Shown: positions 45,050 to 53,525 of the stretch, in pieces
Numbering within the stretch: position 1 is the stretch's first letter
How the letters are laid out: each line of letters begins with the position of its first letter
From: Kitasatospora sp. NBC_01246
GTDB taxonomy: Bacteria; Actinomycetota; Actinomycetes; Streptomycetales; Streptomycetaceae
Direction of reading: 5' to 3'
Length of the DNA stretch: 64,000 bases
Assembly: GCF_036226505.1 (NCBI RefSeq)
Contig: NZ_CP108484.1
Coordinates: 7,411,501-7,475,500, forward strand
The notes under the pieces: generated by a model
What the model was told of the DNA's origin: nothing
The model's input: the letters and a program-made list of their open reading frames with translations, nothing else
The model's database searches: none
Translations under genes and position numbers: made by a program

Positions 45050-46876
45050 ATGTGCGGAATCGTGGCCTACATCGGCCCCAAGGACGCGACCCCCTTCCTC
45101 CTGGAGGGCCTGGCCCGGCTGGAGTACCGCGGCTACGACTCGGCCGGCGTGGCCGTGACCGGCCGCACCGGCGGCCTCAAGCTCCGCAAGGTCAAGGGCC
45201 GGGTCGCCGACCTCGCCGCCGCCGTGCCGGCCCGGTTCAAGGGCACCACCGGCATCGGGCACACCCGCTGGGCGACCCACGGCGTGCCCAGCGACGCCAA
45301 CGCCCACCCGCACCTGGACAACGCCGAGCGCATCGCCGTCGTCCACAACGGCATCATCGAGAACGCCGACGAGCTGCGGGCCAAGCTGACCGCCGACGGC
45401 GCGGTGTTCCGCTCCGAGACCGACACCGAGGTGCTCGCCCACCTGATCGCCGCGCACGCCGCCGAGGGCGCGGAGCTGGAGGACGCGGTGCGCGCCGCGC
45501 TCGCCAAGGTGGTCGGCACCTACGGCATCGCCGTGCTCGACGCGGAGCAGCCCGACCGGATCGTCGTCGCCCGCAACGGCAGCCCGATCGTGCTCGGCAT
45601 CGGCGAGAAGGAGATGTTCGCCGCCTCCGACGTCTCCGCCCTCGTCCGCTACACCCGCCAGGTCGTCCACCTGGAGGACGGCGAGCTGGCCACCGTCCGC
45701 GCCGACGGCTTCCGCACCTTCACCGAGGACGCCCGCACCACCCACCGCCAGCCGTCCACCGTCGACTGGGAGATCGACTCCTACGACACCGGCGGCTTCG
45801 AGCACTTCCTGCTCAAGGAGATCCACGAGCAGCCCGGCTCGGTGGAGCGCACCCTCAGCGGCCGGCTCGACGAGCGCTTCGCCACCGCCCACCTCGGCGG
45901 TCTCAACCTGGACGCCCGCGAGCTGCGCGAGATCCGCCGGGTCAAGATCCTCGGCTGCGGCTCCGCCTACTACGCCGGCGAGATGGGCGCCCAGCTGATC
46001 GAGGAGCTGTCCCGGATCCCCGCCCACAGCGAGCCGGCCTCGGAGTTCCGCTACCGCAACCCGGTGATCGAGGCGGACACCCTGTACGTGGCGGTCAGCC
46101 AGTCCGGCGAGACCTACGACACGCTCGCCGCCGTCCAGGAGATCAAGCGCAAGGGCGGGCGGGTGCTCGGCGTGGTCAACACCGTCGGCAGCGCCATCGC
46201 GCGCGAGTGCGACGGCGGCATCTACCTGCACGCCGGACCGGAGATCTCGGTCGCCTCCACCAAGGCCTTCACCTCGACGGTGGTCGCCTTCGCGCTGCTC
46301 GCCCTGCACTTCGGCCGCATCCACGACCTCTCGCCCGCCGACGGCCGCCGGATCGTGGCCGGGCTGAAGGCGCTGCCGGACCAGATCCGGGAGATCCTCG
46401 CGCAGGGCGAGGAGATCGCCGAGCTCGCGGCCGCGTACGCCGAGTCCGAAGGCATGATGTTCATCGGCCGGGTCCGCGGCTTCCCGGTGGCCCGCGAGGG
46501 TGCGCAGAAGCTCAAGGAGATCTCCTACGTCCACGCCGAGGCCTACCCCGCCAGCGAGCTGAAGCACGGCCCGCTCGCGCTGATCAGCCCCGAGCTGCCG
46601 ACCGTCGCGCTGGTTCCGGACGACGAGCTGCTCGACAAGAACCTCACCACCCTCGGTGAGATCAAGGCCCGCTCCGGCCGCGTGCTGGCCGTCGCCCACC
46701 GCCGGCCCGAGGCCAAGCTCGCGGACCACTGCGTCCTGGTGCCCAAGAGCGAGCCGGAGCTGGACCCGCTGCTCCTCAACATCCCGCTCCAGCTGCTGGC
46801 CTACTACGCCGCGGTGGCCCTGAAGCGCGACGTCGACAAGCCGCGCAACCTGGCGAAGAGCGTGACGGTCGAGTAG
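45050..46876 (+). CDS. glmS: Glutamine-fructose-6-phosphate transaminase
   Basis: A 608-residue GlmS. Cys2 (MCGIVAYIG) is the glutaminase nucleophile, with GHTRWATHG and HNGIIENADELR in the same domain. The isomerase half contains two SIS domains with ILGCGSAYYAGEMG, AVSQSGETYDT and HAEAYPASELKHGPLALI, ending in the conserved tail AKSVTVE. It makes glucosamine-6-phosphate for cell-wall precursors, the reverse direction of NagB at 30456-31238. ATG 45050 follows AAGGAG. A long hairpin follows the stop codon. Confidence 0.97.
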   Translation: MCGIVAYIGPKDATPFLLEGLARLEYRGYDSAGVAVTGRTGGLKLRKVKGRVADLAAAVPARFKGTTGIGHTRWATHGVPSDANAHPHLDNAERIAVVHNGIIENADELRAKLTADGAVFRSETDTEVLAHLIAAHAAEGAELEDAVRAALAKVVGTYGIAVLDAEQPDRIVVARNGSPIVLGIGEKEMFAASDVSALVRYTRQVVHLEDGELATVRADGFRTFTEDARTTHRQPSTVDWEIDSYDTGGFEHFLLKEIHEQPGSVERTLSGRLDERFATAHLGGLNLDARELREIRRVKILGCGSAYYAGEMGAQLIEELSRIPAHSEPASEFRYRNPVIEADTLYVAVSQSGETYDTLAAVQEIKRKGGRVLGVVNTVGSAIARECDGGIYLHAGPEISVASTKAFTSTVVAFALLALHFGRIHDLSPADGRRIVAGLKALPDQIREILAQGEEIAELAAAYAESEGMMFIGRVRGFPVAREGAQKLKEISYVHAEAYPASELKHGPLALISPELPTVALVPDDELLDKNLTTLGEIKARSGRVLAVAHRRPEAKLADHCVLVPKSEPELDPLLLNIPLQLLAYYAAVALKRDVDKPRNLAKSVTVE

Positions 46877-46898
46877 CGGCCGCCCGGCCGCACGGAAC

Positions 46899-46933
46899 CG
46901 GCCGCCCGGGTGCGTCGCGCGCCCGGGCGGCCG
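46899..46933 (+). terminator. Terminator after glmS
   Basis: Arms 46899-46914 and 46918-46933 pair over about 16 bp including one G-U pair, with a TCG loop. Confidence 0.8.
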
Positions 46934-46951
46934 CGCCGGTCCCGGAGATGA

Positions 46952-47009
46952 TTGACTTTGCCAACCATCTCGGCCTACTGTCGACAGAAGCTTGATGTTG
47001 TCAACTATC
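46952..47009 (+). promoter_or_regulatory. Direct repeat upstream of the aldehyde dehydrogenase
   Basis: TTGACTTTGCCAACCATC (46952-46969) and TTGATGTTGTCAACTATC (46992-47009) match at 14 of 18 positions and begin exactly 40 bases apart, near four helical turns. The second copy is also part of CTTGAT-n10-ATCAAG. They look like sites for a dimeric regulator. Confidence 0.55.
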
Positions 47010-47043
47010 AAGCGCTTCAAAATTTCCTGTCGGGAGTACTCTC

Positions 47044-48363
47044 ATGAAGGCCATCACCGAATCCGATCCCGCCACCGTCGTCGCCGGGCTGCGCGCCGCC
47101 TTCGCGAGCGGCCGGACCCGCCCGGTCGCCTGGCGCCGGGAGCAGCTGGGCGCCCTGCGCGCGCTGCTCACCGAGCGAAGCGAGGATTTCCTCACGGCGC
47201 TCCACGCCGACCTCGGCAAGGGACCCGCCGAGGCGTACCGCACGGAGATCGCCTTCACCCTCAACGAGCTCGACCACACCGTCCGGCACCTGGACGAGTG
47301 GCTGAGCCCGCGGCCGGCCGACGTCCCCGAGGCGTTCCGCCCGGCCACCGCCCGGGTGGTCCGGGAGCCGCTCGGCGTGGTGCTGGTGATCGCGCCCTGG
47401 AACTACCCGCTCCAGCTCGCCCTGGCCCCGGTGGTGGGCGCGCTGGCGGCCGGCAACGCCGTCCTCGTGAAGCCCAGCGAGCTGGCCCCCGCCACCTCCG
47501 CCGCGCTGGCCCGGCTGCTCCCGCGCTACCTCGACCCGGAGGCCGTCGCCGTCGTCGAGGGTGCCGTCCCGGAGACCACCGCCCTGCTGGAGCAGCGGTT
47601 CGACCACATCTTCTACACCGGCAACGGCGCGGTCGGCCGGATCGTGATGACCGCCGCCGCCCGCCACCTGACCCCGGTGACCCTGGAACTCGGCGGCAAG
47701 AGCCCGGTGGTGGTCGACCCGGACACCGACCTGGAGGTCACCGCCCGGCGGCTGGCCGCCGGCAAGTTCCTCAACGCCGGCCAGACCTGCGTGGCCCCCG
47801 ACTACGTCCTCGCCGTGGGCGGCACCGGCCCCGCGCTGGCCGGGCACCTGGCCGAGGCCGTCCGCGCGCTCTACGGCGAGGACCCGGCGGCTGATCCCGA
47901 GTACGGCCGGATCGTCAACACCCGCCACTTCGACCGCCTGGCCGCGCTGCTCGGCGACGGCCGCGTGGTCACCGGCGGCGGCCACGACCGGGCCACCCGC
48001 TTCATCGAGCCCACCGTGCTGGCCGACGTGGATCCGGACGCCCCGGTGATGCGCGAGGAGATCTTCGGCCCGGTGCTGCCGGTGCTGGAGGTGGCCGATC
48101 TCGACGCGGCGATCGCCTTCATCACCGCGCGGGAGAAGCCGCTCGCGCTCTACGCCTTCACGGAGTCGGAGACGACCAAGCGCCGGCTCGCCGAGGAGAC
48201 CTCCTCCGGTGCCCTGGTCTTCGGCCTTCCGGTGTCCCATCTGGCCGTGCCCGAACTGCCCTTCGGCGGCGTCGGGGAGAGCGGCATGGGCAACTACCAC
48301 GGCGAGTACTCGCTGGCGACGTTCAGCCACACCAAGGCGGTGCTCGACAAGCCGCTGGGCTGA
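47044..48363 (+). CDS. Aldehyde dehydrogenase (class 3 type)
   Basis: A 439-residue NAD(P)-dependent aldehyde dehydrogenase, short because it lacks the tetramerisation tail, as in class 3 fatty or aromatic aldehyde enzymes. The oxyanion and cofactor loop VIAPWNYPLQLALAPVVGALA, the catalytic Glu in TLELGGKSPVVVD, the nucleophilic Cys in LNAGQTCVAPDYVL and EEIFGPVLPV are intact. The aldehyde is unknown. ATG 47044 has GGGAG ten bases upstream. Its upstream region is AT-rich for this genome, with an 18-base direct repeat, so the gene is probably under specific control; no regulator gene is next to it. Confidence 0.93.
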   Translation: MKAITESDPATVVAGLRAAFASGRTRPVAWRREQLGALRALLTERSEDFLTALHADLGKGPAEAYRTEIAFTLNELDHTVRHLDEWLSPRPADVPEAFRPATARVVREPLGVVLVIAPWNYPLQLALAPVVGALAAGNAVLVKPSELAPATSAALARLLPRYLDPEAVAVVEGAVPETTALLEQRFDHIFYTGNGAVGRIVMTAAARHLTPVTLELGGKSPVVVDPDTDLEVTARRLAAGKFLNAGQTCVAPDYVLAVGGTGPALAGHLAEAVRALYGEDPAADPEYGRIVNTRHFDRLAALLGDGRVVTGGGHDRATRFIEPTVLADVDPDAPVMREEIFGPVLPVLEVADLDAAIAFITAREKPLALYAFTESETTKRRLAEETSSGALVFGLPVSHLAVPELPFGGVGESGMGNYHGEYSLATFSHTKAVLDKPLG

Positions 48364-48381
48364 GCCCGGGGGCCCGTCCAG

Positions 48382-48415
48382 GGGCGCCGCCCGCCTCCCG
48401 GGGCGGGCGGCGCCC
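48382..48415 (+). terminator. Terminator after the aldehyde dehydrogenase
   Basis: A perfect 14-bp stem (48382-48395 with 48402-48415, loop TCCCGG). Confidence 0.82.
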
Positions 48416-48512
48416 GCGTTCGGAACCGGCCGCGCGCGGCCGGGCCGGACGGTGCCGGATGCCACACCGCGGACGCGCCCGGAAAAGGACCCCGTTTCGC
48501 GCCCGCACCTGC

Positions 48513-48686
48513 TACAGTCGACGTCAGTTGCAGTTTTGGTTCCCATGAACTCTGTGTGCGCCTGCCGGTTGTAACCGCTGGCGCATTTTTGTTTTCCCCG
48601 GATTTTCCTCGGGTGGGCCTCATCGCGGCGACGCGGGACTTCGCGAGGTGCGAAGCTCCGGATTTGCCCTTTCAAGGAGAATTTTT
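48513..48686 (+). promoter_or_regulatory. Long 5-prime UTR of the cold-shock gene
   Basis: TACAGT at 48513 is a likely -10, giving a leader of about 160 bases. Inside it, TGCGCC-TGC-CGGTT-GT-AACCG-CT-GGCGCA (48557-48585) is followed by TTTTTGTTTT, a textbook intrinsic terminator placed before the gene. A nine-codon ORF MNSVCACRL (48545-48574) ends inside the hairpin. This region is unusually U-rich for the genome and suggests attenuation or temperature-sensitive folding. Confidence 0.6.
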
Positions 48687-48890
48687 ATGGCTAATGGCAC
48701 TGTGAAGTGGTTCAACGCGGAGAAGGGCTTCGGCTTCATCGAGCAGGAGGGTGGCGGCCCGGACGTCTTCGCCCACTACTCGAACATCAACGCCCAGGGC
48801 TTCCGTGAGCTGCTCGAGGGCCAGAAGGTCGAGTTCGACGTCACGCAGGGCCAGAAGGGCCCGCAGGCGGAGAACATTCGCCCCCTGTAG
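48687..48890 (+). CDS. Cold-shock domain protein
   Basis: A 67-residue CspA-type protein with RNP1 KGFGFIEQ and RNP2 DVFAHYS, the two single-stranded nucleic acid binding motifs of the OB fold. It probably acts as an RNA chaperone or transcription antiterminator, as streptomycete 7-kDa cold-shock proteins do. The ATG at 48687 has a perfect AAGGAGA eight bases upstream; the longer upstream frame is not used. A long, U-rich leader with a terminator-like hairpin precedes it, and a terminator follows. Confidence 0.97.
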   Translation: MANGTVKWFNAEKGFGFIEQEGGGPDVFAHYSNINAQGFRELLEGQKVEFDVTQGQKGPQAENIRPL

Positions 48891-48924
48891 TACGCACCGC
48901 TGAGCGGCCCTGGCCGAACAGCAC

Positions 48925-48960
48925 GGGCCTGCACTGCGCTTCGCGCACGGTGCAGGCCCT
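48925..48960 (+). terminator. Terminator after the cold-shock gene
   Basis: GGGCCTGCAC (48925-48934) pairs with GTGCAGGCCC (48950-48959), with an inner TGCGC/GCGCA stem. Confidence 0.85.
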
Positions 48961-49079
48961 TCGGCGTTCCCGGGGGCGGACCGGGCGGCCGTGGGCGCCC
49001 GCGGCCGACAGGCGGCGCCGGGACCGGCCGGAGCGAAGCCGACGGGCCCGGGACCCTGACTCCGCCGGGTCCGGTCCGT

Positions 49080-49085
49080 TAGCCT
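49080..49085 (+). promoter_or_regulatory. -10 box of a leaderless gene
   Basis: TAGCCT ends six bases before the ATG at 49092, and no Shine-Dalgarno sequence is present. Confidence 0.6.
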
Positions 49086-49091
49086 GGCGGT

Positions 49092-49454
49092 ATGCCGAAC
49101 CCGGATCCGTTGCTCATCAGTATCACCGCGATGGTGGAGTCGACGGGCAGTAATCAGATGCCGATCACCGTGGTCGTCCCCGGCGCAGTCATCACCGGGC
49201 GGCTCGCCGCCGAGACTGTCTGGCGGGAACGAGTCGCCGAAGTCCTGGAAGCGTCCGACCACCTCAAACCCTTCGCGCCGCTGTTCGCCGATGCGGTGAC
49301 GGACGCCGACGCCCCGGTGACCCACCTGCACCTGCACCTCGCCAAGATCCTGCAGGGCAGCTTCGGCCTCCCGCACACCGGCGGGATGTACCGCATCGCG
49401 ATCGACGACGTCAGCAGCTGGACCCTGGGGGACCTCAGCTACTCGGACCAGTGA
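49092..49454 (+). CDS. GvpU-like small protein
   Basis: A 120-residue soluble protein. MPNPDPLLISITAMVESTG, then MPITVVVPGAVITGRLAAET and HLHLHLAKILQGSFGLPHTG, with RIAIDDVSSWTLGDL near the end, form an alpha/beta domain resembling the gas-vesicle accessory protein GvpU of Bacillus, which has the same opening and the PG.ViTG.l turn. No other gas-vesicle genes are near, so a role in vesicles is doubtful and the similarity is offered only as the best guess. ATG 49092 is probably leaderless. Confidence 0.6.
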   Translation: MPNPDPLLISITAMVESTGSNQMPITVVVPGAVITGRLAAETVWRERVAEVLEASDHLKPFAPLFADAVTDADAPVTHLHLHLAKILQGSFGLPHTGGMYRIAIDDVSSWTLGDLSYSDQ

Positions 49455-49460
49455 CGGCGG

Positions 49461-49499
49461 CGGGTGCCCGGCCGGTCGCGCAGGCCGGCCGGGCACCCG
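49461..49499. terminator. Terminator hairpin
   Basis: Perfect 15-bp arms (49461-49475 and 49485-49499) with a 9-base loop lie between the convergent GvpU-like gene and the serine hydrolase pseudogene. Confidence 0.85.
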
Positions 49500-49502
49500 T
49501 CC

Positions 49503-49984
49503 TCAGCGCACCGCCGCGGCGGCGCGGAGGACGGCCGCGGCCAGCGCGTGGTTCTCCGGCGCACCACCGCCTTCGGTGCCGAACCTGCGGCGGGTGTAGC
49601 CGCACGCCACTCCGCTGCGAGGATCGGCGAACGACTGGGCGCCCACCGCGCCGCTGTGTCCGAAGGCGTGATCCCGGCCTTGCCCTCCGCCGCGAACTCC
49701 GGCCAGTGACGGGCCACTTCCTCGTCCAGGCCGAGCACGCCCCGCTGCACCAGCAGCGCCACCACCAGATGGGCGGCGCCCTTCGCCGAGGAGTAGACGG
49801 AGAGCAGCGAGTCACCCGCCATGCCCTCGCCCGTCCAGAGGTCCACCACCCGGCGGCCGTCCAGATGGGCGGCCAGCTGGGCGCCGCCGTGGCCCGGATC
49901 GGTGGCCACGACGGCGGCGAACTCCGCGCGCACCCCCTCGAATCCCGGCGCCACGCTGCCATGGACGGTGGTACTGCTCGACAT
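49503..49984 (-). pseudogene. Serine hydrolase (beta-lactamase family) with internal deletion
   Basis: From ATG 49984 one frame gives the N-terminal part of a beta-lactamase/EstB-type hydrolase, with LDGRRVVDLWTGEGM and the nucleophile motif SVYSSAKG (SxxK), up to DEEVARHWPEFAAEGKAGIT. Near 49665 the frame changes, and the next frame reads DHAFGHSGAVGAQSFADPRS, then GVACGYTRRRFGTEG, to a natural C-terminus AAAVLRAAAAVR at 49503. About 180 residues that normally lie between, including the YxN motif, are missing. The gene is therefore a recognisable relic of a deletion that also broke the frame. Confidence 0.85.
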
Positions 49985-50107
49985 TGGTCCCCCGGGGTCG
50001 CACACCTGGTCAGGCCTTGATCATCGGCCTGTCGAAGCGTCAACCACCGGTGGGCCGGGCGCATTCCTGCCGGGCACGCGGTTCCTTCGGGGCCGGGCCG
50101 GGCGTGG

Positions 50108-51082
50108 TCACCCGTCGGCCCGCTGCGCCGCGAGGGTGTTGAGCAGGGCGGCGCCGCGCTCGGCGTCGTCGACGCTGACCGCGAACTCCGCGCCCGTGCG
50201 CGGGTGGACGACCAGGCACTCGCCGCGCCGGAGCATCACGGTGGTGCCCAGCCCGCTCAGCCGATAGCCCCAGCCGCCGACCTGGGCGGGCGTCCGCTGT
50301 TCGACGCGGGCCGACTCGATGTCCTGGACCGGCCAGCGCCGGACCGGCCAGCCCGCCGGGCCGAAGGCCACCTCCAGGCCTTCGGGCGTCACCCGGGCCT
50401 GGACGGAGGAGCAGCCGAGCACCGCCGCGGCGACGAGGGCCAGCGGGGCGATCGCCGCCCAGGGGGCGTCGATGAGCCCGCCGGCCGCGGCGATCGCCCC
50501 GGCCGCCGCGGCCAGACCGAACACGGCAGCGGTCAGTTGGAGCCAGGGGTTGGTCGTCCAGGAGAGCCAGACGAACCGCTCTCCCACGGGGACGTCGAGC
50601 ACCGGTCCGCCGGCCGGGGCCGCGGCGGCCGTCGTACCGCGCCGGCCGACGAGCAGGCCCAGCAGGCCGGCGAGCAGGGCCGCGCCCACGGTCAGGGCGA
50701 CTGCGGCGCCGACCCCGTCGGCCTCGGCCCAGTCGGCGCGGTCCAGGTTGGCGTGCACGATGGCGGCCTGGGCGCCGGTCAGCAGGACGCCGGTGAAGAG
50801 CAGCGTCGCGCCGAACCAGGGGCGCGCCGGCGGGGTCGTGCGCCGGGTCAGCAGGGCGAGGACCAGTACCAGGACCGCCCAGATCAGGGCGGGGAAGAGC
50901 GGGACGGCCCAGCGGGGCAGCGAGCCGTCCGGCTGCCCGCCGTCGCCCCAGTGGGTGGCCACCCGCTGGGGCAGCCGCCCGGCGGCACTCAGCGGCAGGG
51001 CGACCAGCGCCGCCAGGACGCCGGTCACCCAGGCCGCCGCGCTCCAGCGCGCTCCACGATTCCGGTTCCCCCCACTGCTCAC
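50108..51082 (-). CDS. DUF1648 membrane protein
   Basis: A 324-residue membrane protein with about seven hydrophobic segments. The N-terminal part fits DUF1648: LPQRVATHWGDGGQPDGSLP follows the first helix and is then followed by two more helices. The C-terminal third is soluble, with beta-rich VTPEGLEVAFGPAGWPVRRW and VHPRTGAEFAVSVDDAERG, like a PH-type fold. GTG 51082 overlaps the stop of the GntR gene by four bases (GTGA), so the two form an operon. Such pairs in actinobacteria and firmicutes are usually autoregulated, but the function of the membrane protein is unknown. Confidence 0.85.
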   Translation of the reverse strand: MSSGGNRNRGARWSAAAWVTGVLAALVALPLSAAGRLPQRVATHWGDGGQPDGSLPRWAVPLFPALIWAVLVLVLALLTRRTTPPARPWFGATLLFTGVLLTGAQAAIVHANLDRADWAEADGVGAAVALTVGAALLAGLLGLLVGRRGTTAAAAPAGGPVLDVPVGERFVWLSWTTNPWLQLTAAVFGLAAAAGAIAAAGGLIDAPWAAIAPLALVAAAVLGCSSVQARVTPEGLEVAFGPAGWPVRRWPVQDIESARVEQRTPAQVGGWGYRLSGLGTTVMLRRGECLVVHPRTGAEFAVSVDDAERGAALLNTLAAQRADG

Positions 51083-51426
51083 GGCAGCCTCCTGATCAGT
51101 TCGACGAGATCGGCCCGGCTGTACCCCAGGCGGGCCGCTTCGGCGACCAGTTCGGCCGCCTGCCGGGCCAGTTCGGCGCGCTGGCCGGCGCCGCCGGCGA
51201 CGGTCACGCCGCGCCCCCGGCGGAACTCCAGCACTCCCTCGTCCCGGAGGGCCCGCAGGCCCCGCAGGACGGTGTTGGCGTTGACGCCGAGCGCGCGGGA
51301 GAGCTCCCGGGCGGGCGGCAGTCGGTCGCCCGGCGCGCACTCGCCCTCGGCGATCGCGCGCCGGATCGCACCCGCGACCTGCTCGTGCAGGGGGCGGTTG
51401 TCGGTGAGGTCCAGCTTGAGCAACAT
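51079..51426 (-). CDS. GntR family regulator (YtrA subfamily)
   Basis: A 115-residue short GntR protein. The winged helix is at about residues 5-75, with RPLHEQVAGAIRRAIAEGEC, APGDRLPPARELSRALGVNA and TVLRGLRALRDEGVLEFRRG. Only a short helical tail follows, as in the YtrA subfamily, which usually controls its own operon with a membrane protein, as here. ATG 51426 is used. A minus-strand TACTGT about 12 bases upstream, plus TATCG/CGATA half-sites, suggest an autoregulated, nearly leaderless promoter. Confidence 0.9.
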   Translation of the reverse strand: MLLKLDLTDNRPLHEQVAGAIRRAIAEGECAPGDRLPPARELSRALGVNANTVLRGLRALRDEGVLEFRRGRGVTVAGGAGQRAELARQAAELVAEAARLGYSRADLVELIRRLP

Positions 51427-51570
51427 GGTGATATCGACAGTAGCACCATGTGGCGATAGTGCCATCGCCGAGGGAGCGGCCGGACCGCCGCGTCCGCGCC
51501 GGCCGAGGCCGTTCGCGGGGCGGGGGCCCGCCGGATTCCGGGCGCCGGGGGCTCGGCGCTCCGGGTGGCC

Positions 51571-53364
51571 TCAGTAGTCCGCGCTGGGCGCCGCCGCCGT
51601 GGGGCCGAGGTCCGGCGTGTCGCGGAGTTCGACCGCCTCCCCGTGGGTCTCCAGTTCGAGGACGACCAGCTCGTTGCGGCCGGCCCGCCAGAGCGGGGCC
51701 GGCGCGTACAGCGTGCGCTGCGGGCCCTGCCGGGTGTAGCGGCCGAGCAGGAAGCCGTTCAGCCAGAGCAGGCCCCGGCCCCAGTCCGGGAGGGCGACGA
51801 AGGCGTCGGCGGGGGCGTCCAGCGCGGCCTCGAAGCGGTGGAAGACCGGGTCACCGTCGGCGGCCGGTGCGGTGGCGTCACCGAAGGCGAGCGGGCCCAG
51901 GTCGTCGAGCGGGAGCGGGCGGATCTCCCAGCCGAAGAGGCGCTGGGAGCCGTGCGAGACGCCGCGGCCGATGCCCTTGCGGTCGTCCAGCTGAGGGCCG
52001 TAGTTCACCCGGCCGAGCGCCTCCACCAGGATGTCGAGCGCCGCACCGGCCGGGCCGCTCTCCAGCGGCAGCGTCCCACCGGGGGCATTGCGGTCCAGGA
52101 CGCCGAGCGGCACGCCGTCGGCGAAGACGTGGGCCCGGTCGCCGATCCCGTCGATCCGCAGCGCCGCGGCCGGGCGGGGGCCGGGCACCCGGGTGCGGTA
52201 GTGGATCAGGCCGAGGGACTGGCCGACCCGCTCCATCGGCTCCGGCGTCGCGCTGCGGACCGGCGTGGACAGCGCGTCGAGGGAGGCCAGCAGGCGGGCG
52301 CGGCCGGTCGGGCTTGCGAGCCGCTGCGGCGCGACGCGCGGGGCGGGCTCCGGCAGCGCCGCGTCCGGCAGTGGGGCGTACTTGGCGATGACGGACCGGA
52401 ACGCGTGGAACTTCTCGGTCAGTTCACCCGCCTCGCCGATCGGCGCGTCGTAGTCGTAGCTGGTGGAGGCGGGCTCGTACCCGGCGTCGTACGGATGGGC
52501 GCCGAAGTGGTTGGCGCCCGACCAGAAGCCGAAGTTCGTGCCGCCGTGGGCCATGTAGAGATTGACCGAGGCGCCGGTCGCGAGGAGTTCGTCGAGGGAG
52601 CGCGCGGACTCCCCGGCGTCGCGGACGTGGTGCGGCCCGCCGACCCGGTCGAACCAGCCGATCCAGAACTCCATCGCCGTCAGCGGGCCCTTGGGCTGGT
52701 GGCGGCGCAGGACGGCGAAGCGCTCGGCGGCCCGCGACCCGAAGGTGGCGGTGGCCAACTGGCCGGGGATCGCGCCGCCCTGCTGCATGGCGTCCTCGGC
52801 GCCGTCCGTGGTGAAGAGCAGGCAGTCCAGGCCCCGGCCGAGCAGGCCGTCGCGCAGGTGGGCCAGGTACCCGGCGTCGTCGCCGTAGCTGCCGTACTCG
52901 TTCTCGACCTGGACGGCGACCACCGGGCCGCCGCGGCTCGCCAGCAGCGGCAGGATCTCGGGCACCACGGCGTCGAACCAGCCGTCCACCTCGGCCAGGA
53001 AGGCCGGGTCGGCGCAGCGCAGCCGCACGCCGTCGGCGGCGAGCAGGCGGGCCGGGAGGCCGCCGAACTCCCACTCCGCGCAGATGTACGGGCCGGGGCG
53101 CAGGATCACGTCCAGGCCGTTCGCCCGCGCCAGCCAGGCGAACCGGGCGATGTCCCGCCAGCCGGTGAAGTCGACCTCGCCGGAGGACAGTTCGTGGAAG
53201 TTCCAGGGGACGTAGGTGTCGACGGTGTTGGCGCCCATCGCGCGCAGCCGGCGCAGGCGGTCGTCCCAGAGGTCGGGGTGGACGCGGAAGTAGTGCAGGG
53301 CGCCGGAGATGATCCGGTGCGGGGCGCCGGCGCGGCGGAACCCGGTGTCGTCGTAGTCGAGCAA
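51571..53364 (-). CDS. Beta-galactosidase, GH35 family
   Basis: A 597-residue cytosolic GH35 enzyme, normal bacterial length, no signal peptide. The general acid/base Glu lies in VAVQVENEYGSYGD and the nucleophile Glu in LTAMEFWIGWFDRVG; HYFRVHPDLWDDRLRRLRAM and RPGPYICAEWEFGGLP are strongly conserved. The C-terminal half has beta-sandwich domains (FADGVPLGVLDR; WLNGFLLGRYT). It removes terminal beta-galactose from oligosaccharides. TTG 53364 is the likely start, supported by GAAGGCAGG upstream. A PfkB sugar kinase lies just upstream on the same strand, suggesting a small sugar-use module. Confidence 0.92.
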   Translation of the reverse strand: MLDYDDTGFRRAGAPHRIISGALHYFRVHPDLWDDRLRRLRAMGANTVDTYVPWNFHELSSGEVDFTGWRDIARFAWLARANGLDVILRPGPYICAEWEFGGLPARLLAADGVRLRCADPAFLAEVDGWFDAVVPEILPLLASRGGPVVAVQVENEYGSYGDDAGYLAHLRDGLLGRGLDCLLFTTDGAEDAMQQGGAIPGQLATATFGSRAAERFAVLRRHQPKGPLTAMEFWIGWFDRVGGPHHVRDAGESARSLDELLATGASVNLYMAHGGTNFGFWSGANHFGAHPYDAGYEPASTSYDYDAPIGEAGELTEKFHAFRSVIAKYAPLPDAALPEPAPRVAPQRLASPTGRARLLASLDALSTPVRSATPEPMERVGQSLGLIHYRTRVPGPRPAAALRIDGIGDRAHVFADGVPLGVLDRNAPGGTLPLESGPAGAALDILVEALGRVNYGPQLDDRKGIGRGVSHGSQRLFGWEIRPLPLDDLGPLAFGDATAPAADGDPVFHRFEAALDAPADAFVALPDWGRGLLWLNGFLLGRYTRQGPQRTLYAPAPLWRAGRNELVVLELETHGEAVELRDTPDLGPTAAAPSADY

Positions 53365-53525
53365 GGGGGCCTGCCTTCGGTGGGAACACGGTGGGATCGC
53401 GGAGTGATCGTGGTGTGCCGGGCGAGGGTCGAGGGGCCGACGGTCGGTGTACGGGTGATCTTCGGAGCCTACCCGGGGCGGCCGACGGGATGCCGGAGCA
53501 CGGGCCACCGGTGCGGGGCGTCGGG

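Noticed and set aside
48545..48574. MNSVCACRL as a firm leader peptide gene
   Set aside because: No ribosome binding site or leaderless promoter is visible at its ATG; it is mentioned only as part of the cold-shock leader.
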